In this document: in pieces, positions 42,051-48,477 of the stretch
Layout: every line of letters begins with the position of its first letter
How positions within the stretch are numbered: position 1 is the first letter of the stretch
Assembly (NCBI RefSeq): GCF_016863175.1
Contig: NZ_BOOJ01000034.1
Coordinates: 1-56,901 of the forward strand
Direction: 5' to 3'
DNA length: 56,901 bases
Source of the DNA: Paraplanobispora siamensis
GTDB taxonomy: Bacteria; Actinomycetota; Actinomycetes; Streptosporangiales; Streptosporangiaceae
The notes under the pieces: model-generated
The model's database searches: none
What the model saw: the letters and a program-made list of their open reading frames with translations, nothing else
Told to the model about the DNA's origin: nothing
Made by a program: the position numbers and the translations under genes

Positions 42051-42084
42051 GCGTGCCTTAGGGGGTCCGGGGTCCCCGTAGGGG

Positions 42085-42843
42085 TCAGAAGAAGGACAGG
42101 GTGCGTTCCGGTGCCCGTCCGGGGCCGAACGCGCGCCACACCCATACTTGCCCCGCGAGCATGATCGGTGCGAGGGGCAGGATCATGATGCTGAGCACAT
42201 TCAGCGTATCGGCGGGGGCGGTGTGGTCCAGGATCCAGGGGGCGGCCCCGGCCAGCAGCGCCGCGGCGGGCGCGGCGGCCACGCAGGCCGAGGCGAGGAG
42301 CGCCCTCCCGCCCCGGCGCGCCCCCGTCACCCGGCCGGGCAGCCGCCAGGAGACGAAGGTCCAGCCGTGGAAGGCGAGCGCCGCGGCGACCGCGACCCCG
42401 CCGGCGAGCCCGAGCGGAGTGATCGACATCCCGCTCGCCAGGGCGACCAGGGCGGCGCCCCAGCCGAACGCCAGGCCGTACGACCCCAGGCAGATGATGC
42501 AGTCCCAGCCCGTCCGCCAGGCGCGGCCGTCCAGGCGGCGGCGGAACCAGAGTCCGGCGTCGCGCAGGATCCACGAGACCAGCAGCGCGACGACCAGCGG
42601 GTAGAGGCCGAACAGGACCTCGCCCTCGGCGCGCGGGTAGGCCCCGAAGAGCACGCCGGCCACGGCCACCAGCCAGACCTCGTTGGCCAGCACGAACGGC
42701 GCCATGGCGGCCACGATCCGGTCCCGGCCCTCCCGGGTCCTGCCGAGGAACGGCAGGAGCATGCCCAGGCCGATGTCGAAGCCCTCCAGGGCGAAGTAAC
42801 CGAGTACCAGGACGGCGAAGACGCCGAACCAGAGGATGTCCAT
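42085..42843 (-). CDS. cydB: Cytochrome bd-type oxidase subunit II, short form
   Basis: The 252-residue membrane protein begins MDILWFGVFAVLVLGYFALEGFDIGLGMLLPFLG, clearly homologous to CydB. It is about 100-130 residues shorter than typical CydB and has only about seven helices. The usual PxWDGNEVWL motif reads PFVLANEVWL (residues 49-58), so the Trp-Asp-Gly is replaced and the Asp assigned to the proton path (Asp58 in E. coli) is absent. It partners the equally unusual CydA 10 bases upstream. It may still bind heme and O2 with CydA but use a different proton route (inference). Confidence 0.88.
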   Translation of the reverse strand: MDILWFGVFAVLVLGYFALEGFDIGLGMLLPFLGRTREGRDRIVAAMAPFVLANEVWLVAVAGVLFGAYPRAEGEVLFGLYPLVVALLVSWILRDAGLWFRRRLDGRAWRTGWDCIICLGSYGLAFGWGAALVALASGMSITPLGLAGGVAVAAALAFHGWTFVSWRLPGRVTGARRGGRALLASACVAAAPAAALLAGAAPWILDHTAPADTLNVLSIMILPLAPIMLAGQVWVWRAFGPGRAPERTLSFF

Positions 42844-42853
42844 CGATGTCTCC

Positions 42854-44047
42854 TTACAGGCTCAGCGCGGTGGCGCGCTCGGGGGCGGGGCCGCCGGGAC
42901 CGGAGGGAACGCCGAGGGTGGCGGCGGCGGGGCCGCGGCGCACGGTGCGGGCGATGAGGAGATAGTCGACCACCGCGAGCAGGCCGAGCACGGCGGTGAA
43001 GGCGACGAGCGAGAGGGTGATCGTCCCGGAGGTGAGCCCGGGGGACATCGCGTCGGCCACGGTCAGCTTGCCGTAGATCAGCCAGGGCTGGCGGCCGACC
43101 TCGCGGGCCAGCCAGCCCAGGATCGCGGCGACGAACGGCAGGGGAGTGATCAGCATCACGATCGGGTGCACCCAGCGCCAGCGCGGCAGCCAGTAGATGA
43201 CGGGCAGCAGGAAGAACGCGATGAAGAGCTGGAGCAGCTCCCCGATCAGGATCATGAAGCCGAAGCCCGCCATCACCAGGGGCGCGCCGCCGTCGAACTT
43301 GCCCGGCTGGAACTCCCCGACCGGGCCGAACTGCGCGAAGCCGAAGCCGACCGCGACCATCGCGCCGATCGCCGCGACGACCACGCCGAGCCGCAGGGAC
43401 TTGGTGAAGAACTCCCGTTCGGCGGTCCTGCGGAACAGGTGGTAGGCGCTGGCGCCCATGACCACGCAGCCGCCGGTGAGCAGGGCCGCGCCGATCACGT
43501 GGGGGAGCGCGAAGACGAGCATGGGGTTGGTGAGCATCGCGCCGAAGTCGACCAGCTCCAGGTGGCCGCCCCGCTCCACGGCGCCGGCCGGGTTCTGCAG
43601 GAAGGCGTTCGCCGCCATGATCCAGAACGCCGAGGCGTAGGCGGTCAGCGTGACGATCCAGATGCACGCCAGGTGGAGCTTCGGGGGCAGCCGGTGCCAG
43701 CCGAAGATCCACAGACCGAGGAACGTGGACTCGAGGAAGAACGCCCCCAGGGTCTCGATGGCCAGCGGAGCGCCGAAGACGTCCCCGGCGTAGTGCGACA
43801 GCCCGCTCCAGCTCAGGCCGAACTGGAACTCCATCACCAGGCCGGTCATGATGCCCAGCGCGTAGTTGATCACATAGATCTGGCCCCAGAAGCGGGTCAT
43901 CCGCTCGTGGACCGGGTTGCCGCGGAATGTCCAGAGCGTCTGCATGATCGCCACGAGGGGGGCCAGGCCCAGCGTCAGCACGACGAACAGGAAGTGCAGG
44001 CTCCCCGTCACCGCGAACTGCAACCGGGCCAGGTCGAGCACGTCCAT
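42854..44047 (-). CDS. cydA: Cytochrome bd-type oxidase subunit I lacking the Q-loop
   Basis: The 397-residue protein keeps the heme and core residues of CydA: His18 (SLHFLF), Glu98 and Glu106 (APLAIETLGAFFLEST), His183 (ALPHVIG), Met259 (PLVMAGFG) and GWxxxExGRQPW (311-322). The periplasmic Q-loop, which in E. coli contributes most of the about 207 residues between the His186 and Met393 ligands, is nearly gone: here that spacing is 76 residues. Quinol oxidation as in canonical bd oxidases is therefore doubtful. The ATG at 44047 has GAGGTGA upstream. It is first in cydABDC, divergent from a PadR gene. Confidence 0.9.
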   Translation of the reverse strand: MDVLDLARLQFAVTGSLHFLFVVLTLGLAPLVAIMQTLWTFRGNPVHERMTRFWGQIYVINYALGIMTGLVMEFQFGLSWSGLSHYAGDVFGAPLAIETLGAFFLESTFLGLWIFGWHRLPPKLHLACIWIVTLTAYASAFWIMAANAFLQNPAGAVERGGHLELVDFGAMLTNPMLVFALPHVIGAALLTGGCVVMGASAYHLFRRTAEREFFTKSLRLGVVVAAIGAMVAVGFGFAQFGPVGEFQPGKFDGGAPLVMAGFGFMILIGELLQLFIAFFLLPVIYWLPRWRWVHPIVMLITPLPFVAAILGWLAREVGRQPWLIYGKLTVADAMSPGLTSGTITLSLVAFTAVLGLLAVVDYLLIARTVRRGPAAATLGVPSGPGGPAPERATALSL

Positions 44048-44065
44048 GGCGTCACCTCAATCATT

Positions 44066-44113
44066 GTGTCTGCCTATCTATAGACACTCTACATGTAGAA
44101 CGCCTACATGTAG
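44066..44113. promoter_or_regulatory. Operator cluster between cydA and the divergent padR gene
   Basis: GTGTCT-N10-AGACAC (44066-44087) is followed by two copies of CTACATGTAG (44089-44098 and 44104-44113), the first extended to TCTACATGTAGA. Such ATGT/ACAT dyads are typical of PadR sites. I see no TGTGAA-N3-TTCACA Rex box, the usual redox control element of actinobacterial cyd operons. Confidence 0.7.
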
Positions 44114-44143
44114 TCTGTCTATGTGAGAGGTAGGGTGAGGGAC

Positions 44144-44473
44144 GTGAACACCGACGCGCTCCGAGGGCACATGGACGCCCTGCTGCTCTCCGTTCTGGAG
44201 GCCGAGCCCCTGCACGGCTACGCGATCATCGAGGCGCTGCAGGCGCGGAGCGGCGGCGTGCTGAACGTGCCGACGGGCACGGTCTATCCGGCGCTGCGCC
44301 GCCTGGAGCAGGCGGGATACCTGGCGAGCGAGTGGGCCACCGTGGGCGGGCGCAAACGGCGCACCTACCGGCTGACCTCCGCGGGCCGTACGGCGCTGGC
44401 CGGAGAGCGCTCGGCCTGGCGGGAGTTCGCGACCACGATCGCGAGCGTGCTGGAGCCGCGCACCGCCGAATGA
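44144..44473 (+). CDS. PadR-family transcriptional regulator
   Basis: The 109-residue protein begins TDALRGHMDALLLSVLEAEPLHGYAIIEAL, with the winged helix continuing GTVYPALRRLEQAGYLASEW, the PadR signature, and a short C-terminal dimerisation helix. Possible starts are the GTGs at 44123, 44135 and 44144; the last is preceded by GAGGG and gives the normal PadR N-terminus. It is divergent from cydABDC with twin CTACATGTAG palindromes between, so it probably represses cyd and itself. The inducer is unknown. Confidence 0.88.
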   Translation: MNTDALRGHMDALLLSVLEAEPLHGYAIIEALQARSGGVLNVPTGTVYPALRRLEQAGYLASEWATVGGRKRRTYRLTSAGRTALAGERSAWREFATTIASVLEPRTAE

Positions 44474-44532
44474 GAGTCCCGGGGACCGCGGGCGGATGAG
44501 GGTCCCGCGGGATCACGGACGCCGGCATGAAG

Positions 44533-44569
44533 GGACCCGGAGCCCCGGCGTCGGGCGGGCTCCGGGTCC
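44533..44569. terminator. Bidirectional terminator between padR and alcohol dehydrogenase
   Basis: Perfect 13-bp arms GGACCCGGAGCCC and GGGCTCCGGGTCC with an 11-base loop lie in the 123-base gap between convergent genes. Confidence 0.78.
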
Positions 44570-44596
44570 GATGGGGGAACGCGGACGGGGGAGGGG

Positions 44597-45766
44597 TCAG
44601 GGAGTGAAGACGGCGCGGACGCAGCCGTCCTCCTTGTTCTTGAACAGCTCGTAGCCCCGGGGGCCGTCGTCCAGGCTCATCGGATGGGTCAGCAGGTGGG
44701 AGGCGTCGATCTCGCCGCGCGACATGCGGTCGAGGATCATCGGGATGTAGCGCTGCCCGTGCTGCTGGCCGCTGCGCAGGGTGAGGCCCTTGTTCATCAC
44801 CGCGCCCATGGGGAATTTGTCGACGAAGCCGAGATAGACCCCGAGAACCGAGACGGTGCCGCCCTTGCGGCAGGCGTGGATGGCCTGGCGCAGCGGCAGG
44901 CCCCGGTCGGTCTGCAGACGGGTGGCCTGCTTGATCCGGTCGTAGGCGTACTGCGCGCCGGTGCCGTGGCCCTCCATCCCGACGGCCTCGATGCACACGT
45001 CGGGGCCGCGGCCGCCGGTGGCCTCCTTCAGTGCGTCGAGCACGTCGACCTTCTCGTAGTCGAGCGTCTCGGCGCCCACGCGCTCGGCGGCCATCGTCAG
45101 GCGCTCGGGGAAACGGTCGATCGCGATGACCCGCTCGGCCCCCATCAGGTAGGCGGCGCGGATCGCCATCTGACCGACCCCGCCGCAGCCCCAGACGGCC
45201 ACCACGTCACCGGGCCGGATGCCGGCGATGTCGGCCCCCATCCATCCGGTCGGCACCGCGTCGGAGGCGAACACCGCGTTGGCGTCGGCCACCCCCTCGG
45301 GCACCGGGAAGGCGTTCACGTCGCCGTACGGCACGCGGATGTACTCGGCGTGGCTGCCGGCGAAGCCGCCCATGGCGTGGGAGTAGCCGAAGATGCCGGC
45401 CGTCGCGTGGCCGTTGAGGGTCTCCAGGAACCCGGGGTCGGGGTTGCTGTTGTCGCACAGCGACCACATCTCGGCCCGGCAGTTGCGGCAGCGCCCGCAG
45501 CCGATGATCGAGCACACGACCACCCGCTCGCCGACCCGGCGCTCGCGCACGTCGGGGCCGACCTCCACCACCTCGCCCAGGAACTCGTGGCCGATGACGT
45601 CCCCGGCCATCATGGTGGGCACGTACCCGTCCAGCAGGTGCAGGTCGGAGCCGCAGGTCGAGCTCGCGACGACGCGGACGACGACGTCCTGCCGGTTGAG
45701 GATCGCCGGGTCCGGGACCTCCTGGACCGCCAGCTCGTTCACACCCGCCCAGCACAGCGCCTTCAT
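44597..45766 (-). CDS. Zinc-dependent alcohol dehydrogenase family protein
   Basis: The 389-residue medium-chain dehydrogenase has catalytic Zn ligands in STCGSDLH and GHEFLGEVVEVG, a structural Zn Cys cluster in IIGCGRCRNCRAEMWSLCDN, and the Rossmann motif WGCGGVGQMAIRAA. The insertion around ATRLQTDRGLPLRQAIHACRKGG is typical of the glutathione-independent formaldehyde dehydrogenase-like branch of actinobacterial Zn-ADHs. It likely oxidises an alcohol or aldehyde with NAD(P). AGGAGGGG precedes the ATG at 45766, which overlaps the stop of the preceding small gene. Confidence 0.92.
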   Translation of the reverse strand: MKALCWAGVNELAVQEVPDPAILNRQDVVVRVVASSTCGSDLHLLDGYVPTMMAGDVIGHEFLGEVVEVGPDVRERRVGERVVVCSIIGCGRCRNCRAEMWSLCDNSNPDPGFLETLNGHATAGIFGYSHAMGGFAGSHAEYIRVPYGDVNAFPVPEGVADANAVFASDAVPTGWMGADIAGIRPGDVVAVWGCGGVGQMAIRAAYLMGAERVIAIDRFPERLTMAAERVGAETLDYEKVDVLDALKEATGGRGPDVCIEAVGMEGHGTGAQYAYDRIKQATRLQTDRGLPLRQAIHACRKGGTVSVLGVYLGFVDKFPMGAVMNKGLTLRSGQQHGQRYIPMILDRMSRGEIDASHLLTHPMSLDDGPRGYELFKNKEDGCVRAVFTP

Positions 45767-46170
45767 CGCACGCCCCTCCTCATCAGCTGCCGGGTCACCG
45801 GCAGGGCGGCGCGGCCCAGCACGGTACGGTGCCCCTCCGGCTGGCCCTCCACCCGCAGGACCTCGCCGGTCTCCAGGAGTTGCTTGATCGCCCTGACCCG
45901 CTCGCGGACCGATCCGTCCGCCGAGCGCACGGCGAGCTCGGTGCCCCGGCCGCCGGGCGCCGGAGTGATCCGCACCTCGTGGTGCTCGGCCAGCTCCGCC
46001 AGCGCGTCCGGCCGGTTCGCCGCGGACAGCTCCGCGGGATCGCACGCCACGGTGACGGCGAACCACTCCGCGGGACCGGGCCTGAGCCCGGAATGCGCAC
46101 GCGCCCTGCGGACGGCGACGACGCCCGCCGCGGCGAGCGCGGCGACGGCGATGCTTCGTTTTGCGACCAT
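45763..46170 (-). CDS. Small membrane-anchored protein of unknown function, co-translated with the alcohol dehydrogenase
   Basis: The 135-residue protein has one N-terminal hydrophobic segment (RSIAVAALAAAGVVAV), then a soluble domain with WFAVTVACDPAEL, VRITPAPGGRGTELAVRS and IKQLLETGEVLRVEGQPEG. The pattern resembles the ligand-binding end of SRPBCC/cyclase-dehydrase proteins often found beside Zn-ADHs, but I cannot assign it firmly. Its stop overlaps the ADH start (ATGA). Confidence 0.75.
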   Translation of the reverse strand: MVAKRSIAVAALAAAGVVAVRRARAHSGLRPGPAEWFAVTVACDPAELSAANRPDALAELAEHHEVRITPAPGGRGTELAVRSADGSVRERVRAIKQLLETGEVLRVEGQPEGHRTVLGRAALPVTRQLMRRGVR

Positions 46171-46263
46171 GGTGGCCTCCTCGGTCGTCGGGCCACCCGC
46201 CCTGCCCCGGGTTTCCGGAGGAAAACCGCCGACCGCCCCGGCCAGGCGGGGAGCGGAGACGCG

Positions 46264-46283
46264 CCGGCCGCGATCACGGCCGG
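46264..46283. terminator. Hairpin after the permease-prefix membrane gene
   Basis: CCGGCCG and CGGCCGG pair around a 6-base loop, 47 bases past the stop of the minus-strand membrane protein gene. Confidence 0.45.
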
Positions 46284-46329
46284 GAGAGCCCGATGGCGGC
46301 CCCCGCGCGGAGGCGACCGGCCGAGGAGG

Positions 46330-47025
46330 TCAGGACGGACGGGTCACGGCCGGCGCCCGGTGCCGGGTGACGCCGATGCACCGCGTGGCCAGAGCGACCT
46401 TCAGAGCCCACAGGCCGTAGCTCACCGCGGTGGCGACCAGGCCGGGAGGGTAGTCGGAGAAGCCGACCGGGCCGTTCGAGCCGTACATCAGGGCGCTGCA
46501 CAGCACGAACATGACCGGCACCATGGCCCAGACGAACACCGCCAGCGCCCGGGTCACCCGCTCGGGCCGCCGGATCCTGCGCCTGCCCCGGCCCAGTGCC
46601 AGCAGCGCCATCGCGCCGATCGCGCCGATGACGATCTGCAGGCCGTCCACCGCGCGCGCCACCGGGATGAACCAGTGCGGCGCGGCCGTGTAGGAGACGA
46701 CGTTCGTCGGGAAGATCTGCCAGATCGTGTTCCACATGATCGCGGTGATCGGCACGGCGACGAAGAGCAGGATGGCCAGCCTGCGGCCCGCCGAGACGGA
46801 CAACTCCTCCTGGTATCCCGGCGCGATCTCCTCGATCGTGCCGAACTCCCGCACCGCGACGCGCTCGGCCTCGGCCCGGTCCAGGCCGTCGCACTCCAGG
46901 GCCTCGGCGGCGTCGAACAGGCTGTCGCGGGCCTCGGTCACCAGGTCGAGCTTGGGGCCCCTGGGTCCCCTGAGCGCACGGCTGAGCCCGGTGACGTAGT
47001 CGTCGATGACTCCGGTGCTCGTCAT
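46330..47025 (-). CDS. Permease-prefix-domain membrane protein
   Basis: The 231-residue protein has a soluble N-terminal helical domain (VIDDYVTGLSRALRGPRGPKLDLVTEARDSLFDAAEAL..VAVREFGTIEEIAPGYQEEL) matching the permease prefix domain common in actinobacteria, followed by about four membrane helices (81-205). The function of such proteins is unclear; they often pair with PadR regulators, but none is adjacent here. The ATG at 47025 has GGAG upstream, which lies in a 21-bp duplicated segment (47031-47072). Confidence 0.82.
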   Translation of the reverse strand: MTSTGVIDDYVTGLSRALRGPRGPKLDLVTEARDSLFDAAEALECDGLDRAEAERVAVREFGTIEEIAPGYQEELSVSAGRRLAILLFVAVPITAIMWNTIWQIFPTNVVSYTAAPHWFIPVARAVDGLQIVIGAIGAMALLALGRGRRRIRRPERVTRALAVFVWAMVPVMFVLCSALMYGSNGPVGFSDYPPGLVATAVSYGLWALKVALATRCIGVTRHRAPAVTRPS

Positions 47026-47030
47026 TGTCT

Positions 47031-47072
47031 CTCCAGGGGTGCGGTCCCGTCCTCCAGGGGTGCGGCCCCGTC
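47031..47072. repeat. 21-bp tandem duplication over a ribosome-binding site
   Basis: Two copies of a 21-base unit beginning CTCCAGGGGTGCGG, with one difference, lie directly upstream of the 46330-47025 gene. Each copy brings a GGAG on the minus strand. The remaining gap 47073-47153 holds a CCGATGC/GCATCGG hairpin (47100-47124) that may terminate the pentapeptide gene. Confidence 0.75.
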
Positions 47073-47153
47073 GCGGGACGCCGGGCAACCCCATCCTGGC
47101 CGATGCCCGCGGGCCCCGCATCGGGGACCTCCCTGAGAAGACCCGGAGGCCGG

Positions 47154-48323
47154 TCATCCCGCCAAGTGCGCCGGGGGTCCGGAGGAGGGCGGGTCGGCGG
47201 GCGGATCGGTGGGGGGATCGGCGGGCGGCGAGGACCACTCGTGCCAGGGATGCTCCCCGGCGGCCCGCCGCCGCCCGGGCCACCAGCGCAGAAGCGGCCA
47301 CTTCGGCGGGAACCGCAGGCCCCGGGGGGCGGCGAACGCGCACCCGGTCAGGCGGACCCGGTCGGGGCGCGGGAGCCCGGCGAAGCGGCAGGCGGTGAGG
47401 TCCAGGCGGGTCAGCTCCAGGGACTCGGCCTCGACGCCGCGCAGCGAGACCACCCGGGCGGCGCCCCGCCCGATGACGGCGGCCGGGCCGCGCAGCGTGG
47501 CCTCCTCCAGGTCGACCTCCGCGTCCTGCAGCCGGACGGTGAGCTCCCCGGAGGCGTGCAGCCGCCGCAGGTCCACCGGGCAGCCCGCGGCCGACAGCTC
47601 CAGGGCGCCGCTCGCCCGGGCCCCGGCCAGGGTCAGGCGCCGCCCGGTCACGGCCGGAGTCAGATAGGTCCTGGCCGAGAACCGCACCGCCTCGAACCCG
47701 GCCAGCCCGTCGAAGCGGGCCTTGTGGAAGGAGACCGTACGGCCGAACCGGCAGCCCCGGAAGCCCGCGTCACCCGCGAACAGCGCGCCGTCGAAGCTGG
47801 TGAACCCCCGGAACTCGGCGTGGCGGAAGGAGGAGGTGCGGCCGAAGCGGGCCGAGCCGAACAGCGCGTCGCCGCCGGCGACCACCCGGTCCAGGGCCGC
47901 GTGCCCGGTCACCGCGACGCCGTGCAGGGACAGCTCCCTGGCGAACCTGACCTCCCCGAAGGAGACGTTGCCGGTGAAGCGGGCGTCGTAGAAGGAGGCC
48001 AGGCGATGGAAGGCCGCGTGGTCGAAGGAGGCGTCGCCGCCGAACAGGACGGCCCCGAAGCGGGCCTCGTCGGGGAAGACGGCCCGGTCGAACCGGGCCC
48101 TGCCCAGGGTGCGCCGGGTGGCGGTCAGGACCTGCTCCAGCAGGGCCTCGCTGACGACGGTGCCCCGCAGGTCGACGGGGGACCCGGGAGCCAGGCCGCG
48201 CACGACATCGTCGAGCTCGTCACGCTCCAGATGGGCCAGGCAGCGCCCGTACGGCTGCCGCGCCGACCCGGTGCATTCGGGGGAGGCGGCGCAGACGACC
48301 CAGCCCATGTCGAGGGGTCTCAT
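47154..48323 (-). CDS. Pentapeptide-repeat-like protein
   Basis: The 389-residue protein has a short Cys-containing N-terminus (VCAASPECTGSARQPYGRCLAHL), then about 35 five-residue rungs of the A(N/D)F.. type, often written (A/G)xFxx (ARFDRAVFPDEARFGAVLFGGDASFDHAAF...). These predict a right-handed quadrilateral beta-helix from about 75 to 330. It ends in a hydrophilic Pro-rich tail with WWPGRRR. Such folds include DNA mimics that protect gyrase, but nothing ties this one to that role. It is divergent from the nuclease gene. Confidence 0.82.
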   Translation of the reverse strand: MRPLDMGWVVCAASPECTGSARQPYGRCLAHLERDELDDVVRGLAPGSPVDLRGTVVSEALLEQVLTATRRTLGRARFDRAVFPDEARFGAVLFGGDASFDHAAFHRLASFYDARFTGNVSFGEVRFARELSLHGVAVTGHAALDRVVAGGDALFGSARFGRTSSFRHAEFRGFTSFDGALFAGDAGFRGCRFGRTVSFHKARFDGLAGFEAVRFSARTYLTPAVTGRRLTLAGARASGALELSAAGCPVDLRRLHASGELTVRLQDAEVDLEEATLRGPAAVIGRGAARVVSLRGVEAESLELTRLDLTACRFAGLPRPDRVRLTGCAFAAPRGLRFPPKWPLLRWWPGRRRAAGEHPWHEWSSPPADPPTDPPADPPSSGPPAHLAG

Positions 48324-48477
48324 GTCCCAGTGATACCCCCGGGGAGGGGCGGGCGATACCTCCGAGATCCGGAGCTACGTCAAGGGCAGCCAGCGTTGGC
48401 GTGTGCTCATCGACATGAAGTGTCAAGATTTCCCGATTTCACCTTCCGTCCATATATAGGGGAACGTAAGAGGATCC

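Noticed and set aside
44048-44143. Rex operator upstream of cydA
   Set aside because: No TGTGAA-N3-TTCACA-like sequence is present; the visible palindromes are of a different kind.
48410-48477. PHO box upstream of the secreted nuclease
   Set aside because: GATTTCCC/GATTTCAC looks like a loose direct repeat, but the 11-base periodicity and GTTCACC units of a PhoP site are not met.
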